Shown here piece by piece: positions 45,813-57,500 of a DNA stretch of 64,000 nt. Each line of letters starts with the position of its first letter. The stretch's first letter is position 1. The position numbers and the translations under genes were made by a program. The stretch comes from an uncultured bacterium (GTDB taxonomy: Bacteria > Patescibacteriota > Gracilibacteria > Absconditabacterales > Absconditicoccaceae): positions 1-64,000 of the forward strand of contig CAMVOC010000004.1 of the NCBI GenBank assembly GCA_947169045.1, written 5' to 3'. Below the pieces are notes generated by a model, which saw nothing but the letters and a program-made list of their open reading frames with translations, was not told where the DNA came from and made no database searches.

Positions 45813-46015
45813 CAACATTGCTCATCGAAAGAACTTCTTCATCATACATATCAGCAGTTGGGAAAATGTAGCAGCAACTCAGAAGAGAATCTCTGCAAAA
45901 CGAGATAAGAAGCTGTATAGCAAAAATAAAATTACAAAAATCTCTAGATTTTCCCATTCAGATTTATATAACTTTTCGAAATCATATCTTTAACTTTTCA
46001 ACAATATTACCCTCA

Positions 46016-49000
46016 ATGACCAACCTTGAATTAATGGATCAAATCATCGCTTATCGAAAAAAAGACCAAACATTTCAACGTTCAATCGACGAAAGAAGCG
46101 AAAAAATGCCGTTTAGATTTTTTGATGGTCCTCCTTTTGCTTCAGGGACTCCTCACTATGGACATCTGTTAGCAGGAGCTATCAAAGACGCCATCCCAAG
46201 ATATATGACCATGCGTGGATATCGCGTAGAAAGGAAACGAGGACGAGATTGCCATGGGTTGCCTGTAGAAAAAGCAGTGGAAAAAGACCTAGGAATTGAT
46301 GGGAAAAGGGAAATAGAAACAAAAATCTGAATTGAGTCTTTTGTAGAGAAATGCCGTGCCTACGTCAATGAGACCAACGATGTGCGAAAACGATTTATCA
46401 ATCATACAGCTCGCCGAGCGGATATTGAGAATGATTATCGTACGATGGATCTCGATTTTATGGAAAGCGTAATGTATTGTTTTGATAAAATTTACAAAGC
46501 GAACCTCGTTTACAAGGGATTTAAAGTACAGCGATATTGTCCAAGTTGTGCAACTCCGCTCGCAAATAACGAAGTTTCCGAAGGATATGAAGATAAAACG
46601 GATAACGCAATTACGGTAAAATTCCAGATCAATCCCCAAAAAAGTGAGCTAGAAAAATGGCATACCTATCAACACACTACTGACGGAGCAATTCGTTATG
46701 TCAGAGGAGTCATCAAAAATGAAAAAGGGGAGATTCTCCAGATATTTAGCACGAGAAAACATCTGTTTACCTTTCCAGGAGGAAAAGTAGAAGAGGGAGA
46801 AACGTTACAAGAAGCGCTTTCCAGAGAAATCAATGAAGAATTGGGATTAACAGTAAAAAAAGCTGATTTTTTATGATCGTTTAAAACAATCCTCAACGAT
46901 AATCCAGGATTTCGAGAGCAGAATCTCTTTGAAGTGGAAGTTTCTGGGGAATTGATAAACCGTAAGCCAGAGAAACATAGTCAAATTAAGCGAGTAAAAA
47001 TAGAAGCTTCAGAAAACAGCGAGAATACGCTGAATGCCCAACTCGTAATGGATGGAGTCATCATCGATACGGCAGAGGAAATCGAAAAACAGTTTGAAGA
47101 TTTGTATTTTTATATGAGAGGAATTCCGCAAAAAGTAGCATCATCTGGAGATGCTAAACTCTTTTTCTTAGCGCGAACGACTACTCCATGGACGCTCCCA
47201 AGCAATATGTTCCTTGCAGCTGGAGCAGATATTTTATATGCAATCGTGTATGACTTTGCGAGTCAGGAATACTTTGTTCTAGCAGAAAATCTCCTCAAAA
47301 AATACTACAAAAATCCAGAAGATTATATCCTCATCCGCACGTTAAAAGGTGCTAAATTAGCAGGATTTTTCTATCATCCACTCTTTGATTATATCCAAAA
47401 ATCAGACATAAAAGCTGAATTTAAAGACCAATTTTTCCAAATTCTCAATGCGGAATACGTAAGTACGGAGGATGGAACTGGAATCGTGCATATTGCTCCA
47501 ACCTTTGGAGAAGAGGATTACAACGTAGTTGCTCAATTGTTGGGAGGAGAAAATGCCTTAAAATGGCTCTTTATGCCGGTAAATGAATATGGAGAATTCG
47601 ATAAACAAATCCCAGATTATGAAGGGCAGAGCGTCCTCACGATCAATAAAACCATCATAGAAAGAATGAAAGAAGAAAAAAAGTTAATAAAATCTGAATC
47701 CATTACCCACAGTTATCCTCATTGTCGAAGGTGTCATACCCCACTCATCTCGAAAGCAATGTCTTCTCGATTCATCAAAGAAAAAGAGATGAATGCACAA
47801 ACACGAAAAGATGCAGAACATATTAATTTCGTCCCAGAAAGTGTAAAAAATCGTTTCGTCAACGGACTTCAGCAAGCTCCTGATCGAAATGTTGCTAGAA
47901 ATCGTTATCGAGGAAGTCCACTTCCAATCTGGCAAAACGTGGATAATGAAAATGATCATATTTCTGTAGGTTCATTGGAGGAATTGTATCAGCTTTCTTT
48001 ATCTGGTTCTAAAAATATTACAAAGCATATTCTCATTCGTCACGGAGTAACCGATTATAACCAACAAGGACTGCATGATATGCTAAGCAAAGCCAAATTA
48101 AACGAAAAGGGACAACAACAAGCGCAAGAAATTGCAGATAAACTTCGTGCAAGTAATTTGAAAAAAGAAAATACCGTGATTGTACTGTCTCCATTGGATA
48201 GGACCTGGGAGACGGTAATTCCTGCGTTAGATCTCTTCTATTCCGCAGAGGAAAAAGAAAAAATCGCTCAGTCCTACAAACAAGTGCAACAAAAATATCT
48301 TACGCTTTGCAATGAGGGGACTCTTATCCAATATCTATGAGACGAAAAAGCTGAAAACCATTTTCAGATCGGAGAAAATATCTATGTAGATTTCCGTATC
48401 ACTGATAGCATTACTCCTAGTTTCCAAGATAAAAGATTGCCAGATACCGATAGGGAAACACCACTTACAGAAAAAATATATGGCGATCCTACAGGAGAAA
48501 CCTACCAGCAAAGAATCCAAAGAAATCAAAACTACCTTCATTTCGTCAATACCACCTATCCAACCCGCACAATTATCACAATCAGCCACGGAGGATCACT
48601 TACCGTTCATAAACAAGGATTTCTTAATTTTGATTATAAAGACAGAACGAGATACGTCCCTAAAAACGGGGAAGTAACGGTGCTATATCGAGATACAACC
48701 AGAAATACTTCAGTGGATCTTCACAAGCCTTATGTAGATACCTATCGATTTATGAAGGAAGGAAAAACCTACAAAAGAATCCCAGAAGTAATGGATTGCC
48801 GGTTTGAATCTGGAGCAATGCCATTTGGTCAGGAACATTACATTGGAAATAGTAAAGAAAGCTGACAAGGAGAGAAACAATCCTCACGTTTCACGGCAGA
48901 CTTTATCGCAGAAGGACTCGATCAAACGCGTGGACGATTTCGTTCTCTGCATATTCTCAATCATGCTATTACGGGAAATAATGCAGCAAAAAATATTGTG

Positions 49001-50044
49001 GTAAACGGACTTATTCTCGCTGAAGATGGGAAAAAGATGTCCAAATCACTGAGAAATTATCCAGATCCGCAGGCTCTTATCGAAAAACGAGGAGGAGACA
49101 GCTTTAGGCTCTATTGTCTACAGTCCCCAGTCGTAAGGGCAGAACCTATGAAATTCAATGAAAAAAGTGTAGAACAAATTTTCAAAGACATAACAATTCC
49201 TCTTCAGAACGTCTATAATTTTTTCGAAACGTATGCGAAAATTGATGGATGGAAATCTGAGGGGACAGAAGTATATCTCCGAAAAGGAAGTTCAGATGCT
49301 GAATCTAGTACCGAAAATCTAGAAATGAAAACTCGCATTAATCCAGATGTCACAGTTACACTTTCCAATCCAACTGAGTATGCTAACATCCTCTCTGAAA
49401 ATAAGGGGAAAAGAATTCTGATACAAACGGATGAACAAACCTTTGCTAAACTGCGAGCAGAAATATACGCAGGTTCAAATACCGAAAAAGCGCTTGTACA
49501 AAGAGATACTCCTATCGAGCTCCCGACCTATCAAATTACAAATGACCTTGATAGACGAATCCTTGCTGAACTGCATCAAACGATGAAAACAGTAGATATA
49601 AACTTACAAAAATACATTCTTGATGAGGCAACAAAAGCTGCAGTGGATTTCCTTGATAAACTTACTAATCGACGATTGCGTAGGTCAAGACGTCGTTTCC
49701 GAGCAAATGGAATGACTGATGATAAATATTCAGCATTTGCTACCTTATTTTGGGTATTCAAGAGATATTTGCAAATTCTGGCACCATTTGCCCCATTTAT
49801 CACGGAGGACTTATGGTTAAAATTACATGATTTTATCAGTCCAGCAGGAACAAACGAGAAGGACACAGTACAATCTATCCATCTTTCATATCGACCATTC
49901 GCTAGTGACTTATATATCAATCGTGATCTCATTTCTGAAATCGCTACTGTGCGTAAAATTATTAAGCTCGCCCTTTTTGTCAGAGCAAAGAATAAAATCG
50001 CAGTTAAACAGCCACTTCAATCTCTTCAAGTAAAACTCAATTAA
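46016..50044 (+). CDS. ileS: Isoleucyl-tRNA synthetase with inserted Nudix and histidine-phosphatase domains
   Basis: The product is 1342 aa, against roughly 900-1100 for normal IleRS. The class I core is intact: HYGH at residues 47-50, the editing domain with TTTPWTLPSN, the Zn-type CRRCHTPL, and KMSKS at 1007-1011. A Nudix domain (box GGKVEEGETLQEALSREINE, residues 255-280) is inserted between the start of the editing domain and TTTPW. A histidine-phosphatase domain (IRHG at 674-677, SHGG at 857-860) is inserted between VGSLEELYQ and LHKPYVDTY. CGA/CGG stand at seven conserved Trp positions. The protein stops soon after KQPLQSLQV, so the usual C-terminal domain is absent. All UGA are Gly in one frame. 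Confidence 0.93.
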
Positions 50045-50083
50045 AGAAATATACGTAGAAATACTTTGTTTGAGCTCGAAGAA

Positions 50084-50118
50084 AAGCATTTTTGTAGTAC
50101 AAAAAAATGCCATTTTTT
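50084..50118 (+). terminator. Intrinsic terminator of ileS
   Basis: GCATTTTTGTA and TACAAAAAAATGC form a long A/T-rich stem, followed by CATTTTTT. Confidence 0.7.
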
Positions 50119-50179
50119 CCTTGCAATTAAGGGCAAAAAAGCTACTACTACTATAGCTTCATTGCGAAGCATTCATATC

Positions 50180-51865
50180 ATGCCAAACATCGTAAAAAAC
50201 GCACTTTTTTTACTCTTTTTCTGTTCCTTTGCAGGAGGTGTTTTTTACGTTAGTACGAGTTCCGATGTGCTACATTTGAGTGAGAAAATCTTTTTAGGAG
50301 AAATAGGATTCAGCAAGGAAACGAAAACTCAGATTTTAACGGGAGATTTTTCGATTACATTAGAAAATAATGAAGTCTGAGAAGAAGAAATTCTGTGACA
50401 AAAAGCGAATCCTCAATCTGCAGATTTGACCGCTCCTGTCTGTACAGCTAGTTATGACCCAACTGCTTGGACGAGTGGAAGTGTAGTAGTGACCTTAACC
50501 TGCAGTGAAGAAGTGGAATTTTGTACAATGGATGATTATTCTGACTGTCCTCAACCACAACCAGTACCAGCAGAAGAAGGAGTACCATGTTGGAGAGCTG
50601 AAGATATTGCCTACAATGGATTCACAATTATGGCATGTAACCTATGAGCAACGGAAGTAGGGAATGGAGAATCCAGTTATGGTAACTATTATCAGCGAGG
50701 AAATAATTATCCGATGGGAGATGGAAAACTCACGGGAGAATATCTACCAAATTCAACGACAAGGGTAAATGCGTCAAGTTTTTGACCAAATAATCCTTTT
50801 TCTAGTGCTACATTTATCAAACAATCGTATTGGGATAGCTCAATGAATAATAATTTACGAGGAGGATCTGGTGATACACTTTCTACGAACGGGCCAGGAA
50901 CGCGAGAGGACCGTCAAGGTCCATGCCCTGAGGGATATCATGTGCCTTCTACGTTAGAATGGAGTTTACTGTTCGCAGGAGTCCCAAATTCACCGGTTGG
51001 AGTAAATATTATTCAGAATACCTTATTTTTACCAGCAGCAGGTCAGCGTAATTATTCCAATGCAAGGCTTATCTCTTGAAGTATTGCAGGAAGTTATCAT
51101 TCCTCTAGCCCATATCTCACAAGTACGCAGCATAATTATGCATTATATTTTACTAGATCTGGTTTGAAACCTCAGGCGTATCGATATCGTGGACGTGGAT
51201 TATCAGTGCGCTGTTTCCTAAATGCGTATGATCCTCCTGATCCTATCCCTTGTGACGGAGCTCCAGATATAACATATAACGGAATTACAATTATGGCATG
51301 TAATCTTGGAGCGACTGAAGTAGGGAATGGGGAGAACAGTTATGGATATTATTATCAGCGAGGAAATAATTACCCTATGGGTGATTATACAATAGCCACC
51401 TATACTCCATATACAAGCACAAAAGTCGACGCTTCTGCATTCTGACCAAATAATCCCTATTCTAGCGCAACATTTATTAGACAAAATCAATGGGATAACT
51501 CAAATAACAAGAATTTACGAGGAGGATCTGGTGATACACTTTCTACGAACGGGCCAGGAACGCGAGAGGACCGTCAAGGTCCATGTCCTGATGGATATCA
51601 TATCCCTTCCATTTTAGAACGACAGCAATTACTCTCCGGAGTAACTGAGCATGACTTCAAATACATTCTTTTCTTGCCGTTGGCAGGTTTCCGTAACTCT
51701 AATGCAACACTAACAAAAGTTGGAGCTGGTGGAAGTTATCATTCATCGAGTCCATATCCTAGTACCAGTCAAAGCTATGATATGTATTATAATACGAGTG
51801 CAAATGCCAAAAGTTATCAATCGCGCGGAGTAGCTCAATCGATCCGTTGTTTCCAAGACTCTTAA
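50180..51865 (+). CDS. Secreted protein with two FISUMP-type modules
   Basis: The product is 561 aa. It has a signal peptide (NALFLLFFCSFAGGVFYV), a short linker with an Ig-like Cys strand, and two tandem modules of 220 residues that match the Fibrobacter-type major paralogous domain: NGFTIMACNLGATEVGNG, YYQWGNNYPMGD, GPCPEGYHVPSTLEW and a closing ...VRCF. In the modules CGA (50696-50698, 51359-51361, 51620-51622) replaces Trp that is TGG in a sister module. Four or more UGA are Gly, at equivalent spots in both modules. It is probably a cell-surface protein; the function is unknown. Confidence 0.8.
50852..50925 (+). repeat. 74-bp exact internal repeat, copy 1
   Basis: This 74-bp segment is identical to 51512-51585, 660 bp away, in the same frame of the FISUMP-type gene. 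Confidence 0.9.
51512..51585 (+). repeat. 74-bp exact internal repeat, copy 2
   Basis: This is the second copy of 50852-50925. The surrounding module is more diverged, so the exact block suggests recent gene conversion. Confidence 0.9.
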
Positions 51866-51989
51866 CATATAAGGAAACCAGCCTTTTCTTCTTAATTCTC
51901 CAAATAAAGAAGTGATTTTGTACTTTTTTACCTAGAAAAAGACGAGGATTTCTGTATACTTAAACTTTACTTAACTCAAGAAATGACAG

Positions 51990-53780
51990 ATGAGCATTAG
52001 AAATATTGCAATTATTGCACACGTAGATCACGGGAAAACCACCCTGGTGGACCACTTATTACAACAATCATGAACATTAAAAGCACTCGAAGGACACGAC
52101 TTAATTATGGACAGCAATGACCAGGAAAGGGAAAGAGGAATTACTATTTACGCCAAAAATACCGCAGTGCAATGGCAAGGAAATAGAATCAACATTGTAG
52201 ACACACCTTGACATGCAGACTTTGGAAGCGAGGTAGAAAGAGTGTTAAGAATGGTGGATTGCGTACTTTTAGTGGTAGATGCCTATGAAGGTCCAATGCC
52301 TCAGACAAAATTTGTATTAAAAAAGTCATTAGAACTCTGACTAAAACCCATAGTGATAATCAATAAAATCGACAAACCGACAGCAAGACCAAATGAAGTG
52401 ATTAATCAGCTTTTTGATTTGTTTATTTCGCTGGGAGCAAGTGATGAACAGGCTGATTTTCCTATCGTTTATGCTAGCGCTAAACAGGGGTTTGCAATAA
52501 AGAATCTCACAGACGAGCCAAAGGATATGACGCCATTATTTGAAGCGATTATGGAATATGTCCCAGAAGCAGCACAAAAAGCTGATAAACCATTTAAAAT
52601 GCAGATTGTAAACCTATGATACGATAATTTTCTAGGAAGACTTGGAATTGGACGTGTCTATGAAGGGACAATCAAACCTAATTCTCAAGTGAATATTTAC
52701 GACAACAAAGGACATGTCAGAACGGGGAAAGTGACGAAAATTTTTAATACCTTAGGGATTCAGAGAATTGAACAAGCAGAAGCTCAATGCGGAGATATTA
52801 TTACCATCGCAGGAATCCCAAATATTTTCGTAGGAGAGACCGTGAGTGTCGGAGAAGTTGAGCCGTTACCAAGTATTTCTATTGATGAACCTACATTAAA
52901 GATGGAATTTTTAGTGAATGATTCGCCTTTTGCAGGTAAAGAAGGGAAATATATGACAACGAGAAACTTAGAAGAAAGACTGAAAAAAGAGCTAGAAACC
53001 AATGTAGGACTGAAAGTAGAGGTAGAAGAAGGGAAATATATCGTGAGTGGAAGGGGAGAATTGCATTTGGGAGTCCTTATCGAAAGTATCAGACGTGAGG
53101 GACGAGAATTACAAGTCTGATCTCCACAAGTGATTTTCAAAGAGATCAACGGAGAAAAACAAGAACCTATTGAACAATTGATTGTGAGCGTAGACGATCA
53201 GCTTTCTGGAGCTGTTATCGAATCTATCAATAACCGTAAGGGGATGATGGTAAATATGAGTTCACTAAACGGATTGACTACGATAGAATTCAATATCCCA
53301 ACCAGATGATTGCTCGGCTTTAGAAGTGAATTTATCCTGATGACGAAAGGCGAGTGAATCATGTACTCGTCATTCTCTCATTATGAGCCGTATAAATGAG
53401 AAATCAAAAAAAGAGAAGTCTGATCAATGATTAGTTCAGCTACAGGTCAAGCAATGAACTACGGGATCTTTAAACTCCAGGAAAGAGGACCAATTTTTGT
53501 ACAACCCGCTCAACAAATTTACGAAGGAATGATCGTAGGGGAATATCTAAAAGGAACTAACGATATGACCGTGAATCTGACGATCAATAAACAGCAAAAC
53601 AACGTTAGAAACAGTGGAAATGATGAGGCAATGAGACTAAATCCTATTAGAACCTTAACATTAGAAGACGCTCTAGGATATATTGGACATGATGAATTAG
53701 TCGAAGTTACCCCAAAAAATATCAGAATTAGGAAAAAATATTTAACAGAATCCGCAAGAAAATTAGCGGAAAAGAAATAG
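51990..53780 (+). CDS. typA: Translational GTPase TypA/BipA
   Basis: The 596-aa product is TypA/BipA. The G domain has [15 protein letters not shown] (G1), RERGITI (G2), VDTPGHADFG (G3, the Gly is UGA) and [11 protein letters not shown] (G4). The C-terminal part shows [27 protein letters not shown] and [17 protein letters not shown]. TypA binds ribosomes under stress and helps 50S assembly. The 123 nt before it hold no clear promoter. Confidence 0.96.
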
Positions 53781-53820
53781 ATTTGATTTATCTTTCATAA
53801 AGCATATACTCCAGATTGTA

Positions 53821-55209
53821 ATGACCTTTCTAGAAACTCCCGATCAAATCCATTATGACCTGCGATTTCAAGGACTCACCGAACAGACAATCAGAGGGAT
53901 TTCCGCAGAGTTAAACGAGCCAGAGCGAATGCTTCAGCAGAGACTGGATGCTCGAGAGATTTTTAAAAAGATAAAAAATCCTGATTTCTGACCAGAACTT
54001 TCCAGTATCGATTATGATAAACTCATTTACTACGCAAAACCTTCCGCAGACGCAGGGAAAAATAGCTCAATACAGAGTTCAAACGATCAACGAGACCAAG
54101 TCCCAGAAAAGATTAAAAATGTGTTTGATCGCCTCAAAATCCCCGAAACGGAGAAGAAATTTCTTGCAGGGGTAGGGGGGCAATACGATTCTTCAGTCGT
54201 TTACCATAAACTTCAAGAAAAGCGACAAAAAAGCTGAATCATCTTTCTGGAAATGTCTGAAGCAGTGCGTCAGTATCCCGATTTGGTAAAAAAGCATTTT
54301 ATGAAACTTATTCCTCCTACCGATCATAAATTTGCCGCATTGCATGGTGCAGTGTGGAGTGGTGGAACGTTTGTATATGTCCCTTCAGGGGTGAAAGTTT
54401 CGGATCCTTTGCAGGCGTACTTTCGTATGAATATCCTCTTTGGAGGACAATTTGAGCATACTCTCATCGTCGTAGAAGATGATGCAGAAGCGAGTTATAT
54501 TGAGGGATGTTCTGCGCCAAAATATGACAAAAGGTCGTTACATGCAGGAGCAGTAGAAATCTTCGTAGGAAAGAACTCGAAAATGAGATATTCATCTGTA
54601 GAAAACTGGTCTCTCAATACCTTCAATCTCAATACGAAGCGTGCAATTCTAGGTGAGAATAGCTATATGGAATGGATTAGTGGAAATCTCGGTTCTGGAG
54701 CAACAATGTTGTATCCTTGTACCATTCTACAAGGAGATAATGCAAAAGCTGACAATATTTCCGTTGTTGTTGCCTCCAAAGATCAGCATCAAGACATCGG
54801 AGCAAAAGCTATTCATATTGGGAAAAATACTTCTTCCAATATTGTTTCAAAATCTCTTTCCAAAGACGGAGGAATCTCTAAATATAGAGGTCTCATCGAT
54901 ATTAAAGCAACAGCAAAAAATGCTGTCTCTTCGACGAAGTGCGACGCATTACTATTGGACGAATGCTCCGTCTCCGATACGATTCCTTCGATCAAAGTTG
55001 CTACTGATGATGCAACTATTTCTCACGAAGCCGTAGCTGGAAAAATCGATACCCATCAGCTTTTTTATCTGATGAGTAGGGGATTAAGTAGCGAAAAAGC
55101 AATGGCAATGATTGTAAACGGATTTTTCTCATCAGTGGTAAAAAAGCTCCCAATGGAATACGCAGGGGAACTCAATCATTTAATCGAAATGGAGATGGAA
55201 GGCTTCTAA
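53821..55209 (+). CDS. sufB: Fe-S cluster assembly protein SufB
   Basis: The 462-aa product is SufB, the scaffold subunit of SufBCD. It has EPEWMLQQRLDAW near the N-terminus (both W are CGA; EPEW is the family signature), HGAVWSGGTFVYVPSGVKV, EGCSAP, HAGAVEIFVG, YSSVENWSLNTFNLNTKR, CDALLLDECSVSDTIP and the C-terminal SHEAVAGKIDTHQLFYLMSRG. It is separated from typA by 40 nt. SufC is not in the window, and the SufD-like partner lies at 14409-15038. Confidence 0.95.
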
Positions 55210-55285
55210 AGAATGAATTTCTTCCTTGAAACTCACCGCTAAAACCCTACACTAACCACAATACTTTATACCTAATTATATCCTC

Positions 55286-56947
55286 ATGTATCTTACGATT
55301 GCATTCTCTTGACCAGCAGGAACTGGAGTAAATACCGCAGGAATCCTCCTCGCCGATCTTATCGCATCCAAGGGGTACAATCTCCGAGCAGATAAAGAAT
55401 ACGCTTCTGTCATCAAAGGAGATAACAATACCTTTCTGCTCTCTATTTCCGACCAAGAGCAAATCAGACTTTCCAAAACGATAGATGTATTTTTTGCGTT
55501 TGACCAGCTCGCAATAGATAAAAATAGCACTATTTATGATCTGAAACAGATTGTTTCGCTGACAGAGATAAAAACTCCACACAAAAATATGTTTGCTTTC
55601 TGAGCTTGTTTAGCAGCACTCAAAATGTCTCTAGAGGAGGGAAAATCTTGGCTTTCCAAAGAGCATTTTCACTTAGATACGCCAGAAAATCTCGCAGAAG
55701 TGCAGGCAGGGTTTGAACGATTCTCTAGTTTGCCAATTGCTTCTACGTGTTGGACAGTTGAAGGAGTATTTGGGTGCTTTTCGCTTTCTAATGCCATTGG
55801 CGAACCAAAAAGCCTCAAATTAGGGAATCAATTGATCGCAGAAGGAGCAATACAAGCTTGATTAGAATTCTATTCCGCTTATCCGATGACGCCTGTGACA
55901 GGAATTATCGACACGATTGTGCGTAATCCTAATGTTACCTTCTTTCAAGGAGAAGATGAAATCGCAGTAGCAATGGCAATGCTCGGAGCAAAATATGCAG
56001 GGAAAAGAGCAATGTGCGCAAGTTCTGGTGGAGGATTTGCATTGATGGCAGAGAGCCTTTCCTTTTCTCATCAAGCGGAAATCGGAGGAGTATACCTGCT
56101 TTGAATGAGAGATTGACCATCCACAGGGACTCCGACGTTTACAGCTCAATGAGACCTTTCCTTTGCGATGAATGCAGGTTTTGGTGAGACCTCTCCGATT
56201 GTCTTAGCGCCTTCTACCTTTGAAGAGGCCTACACTATGATGATGCAAGCACTCAATCGATCAGATAGATACCAGCACCCTGTCATTGTTCTCGTGGATA
56301 AACAGCTCTGTGAAGGCTACAAAACAGTAAAAAAATCTGATCTAACCCAAGGGGAAATCGATAGAGGAGAACGTGCAACTCTTCCGTCTTCAGACGCACA
56401 AGATACGTACCTCCGTTATCAAATCACTGAAAGTGGCATTTCGCCTTACGCTATCCCAGGAGAAGGACTGACGCGAATGACTACCTCTTACGAGCATGAC
56501 GAAGCAGGTGCAACCAGTGAATCTCCAGAGACCAAGCAAGCTCAAATGCAAAAAAGATTCAAAAAAAGGACAACATTTCTCGCCCAAGAATATCAAAACG
56601 ATCAAATTGCTTACGAAGTCGTGAATCCATATGCAGAAAATTTCTTCGTAACACGAGGAATTAATCGTTACAACCTAGAAGCTCTCATCAAAGATCGTCC
56701 AGATCGAGGGGTAATCGTAATCAAAGTTTTCCATCCTTTCTGTCCTAGTCTGATTGATTTTTTCAAAAACCATCAACATCAGATAAAAAAGCTGATATTC
56801 GTCGAGATGAATTATGAAGGACAAATGGAAAAAATAGTCCGCCAAGAATGCTGACTGATAACACCAGAGCGAAACGAAAAAGTTACACATTTCAGAAAAT
56901 ATACACTGTATCCTATCTTCATCGAAGAAATACAGCAAGTGATGTAA
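55286..56947 (+). CDS. 2-oxoacid:ferredoxin oxidoreductase, gamma-alpha fusion
   Basis: The 553-aa product has an N-terminal gamma-type domain (TIAFSGPAGTGVNTAGILLADL, KEYASVIKGDNN) followed by the alpha-subunit domain (GNQLIAEGAIQAGLEFYSAYPMTPVTGII, FFQGEDEIAVAMAMLGAKYAGKRAMCASSGGG). This is the KorA-type layout for 2-oxoglutarate or other 2-oxoacids, which are oxidatively decarboxylated to acyl-CoA with reduction of ferredoxin. A TPP-binding beta subunit is expected but is not in the window. UGA at seven sites is Gly, including GGVYLLGMRDGPSTGTPT. The stop abuts the convergent SufU-like gene. Confidence 0.88.
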
Positions 56948-57364
56948 CTAATCGTCTAATAAATCCTCAAATTCTTCAACCTTATCTTCCCCTCTAAAAG
57001 CACGAATCGCATTTCTAGTCGCCAAGAGGGCAATAATTGCAGCTCTTCTCCTACGAGGTAAAACATCAAGTCCTGCTGCTGCAATGGTATCATATCCTCG
57101 TTCCATGACTTCATCCAAACTCTTCCCGATAATAAGTTCTGCCAGCAAACTTGCTGCTGCCGTCGTCACTGCACCTGTATTACCAGCGAAACTCCAGTCT
57201 ACAATATGATTATCGGCGATTTTGAGATACACATCAATATCATCCCCGCAGATAAAATTCCCTTCATGTCTCGTAACAGAAAAATCCTCCATAACCAAGT
57301 TATGAACAGGATTTTTATTATATTCACTAATCATAAGATCTACATGAGGCTCTCAATATGTCAT
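56948..57364 (-). CDS. IscU/SufU-like protein lacking two ligand Cys
   Basis: The 138-aa product follows the IscU/SufU fold: GEPHVDLMISEYNKNPVHN, FICGDDIDVYLKIADNHI, WSFAGNTGAVTTAAASLLAELIIGKSLDEV. Scaffold proteins hold the Fe-S cluster with three Cys. Here the first is present (ICGDD), but the second (normally G-x-G-C-A) is Thr-Gly and the third is Ala in PRRRRAAIIALL. It may be a non-catalytic or regulatory paralogue, or bind something else. ATG 57364 fits the family start better than 57334, with a UGA-coded Gly in YGEP. Confidence 0.8.
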
Positions 57365-57500
57365 AACAACCGGAAAGATATGCTTTTAAGAAAAGATTTC
57401 AAGAGATTTCCATAGTATTTTCTTCCTACGCACGAGATTCCCTTCCATACTCAACAAACAAAACAATATTCATTTCAAAAATGAATCATACATACCTTCT

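Noticed and set aside
45716-46015. T-box riboswitch or SRP RNA in the ileS leader
   Set aside because: No T-box consensus or stem I motifs are present; a TCCGGAAG string recalls the SRP loop, but its flanking bases do not fit.
46016-50044. Cluster of truncated genes: an ileS fragment, a Nudix hydrolase, a phosphoglycerate mutase and more ileS fragments
   Set aside because: All pieces are in one frame, are joined only by UGA, and synthetase motifs resume after each insert; no ribosome site or start begins the inner domains.
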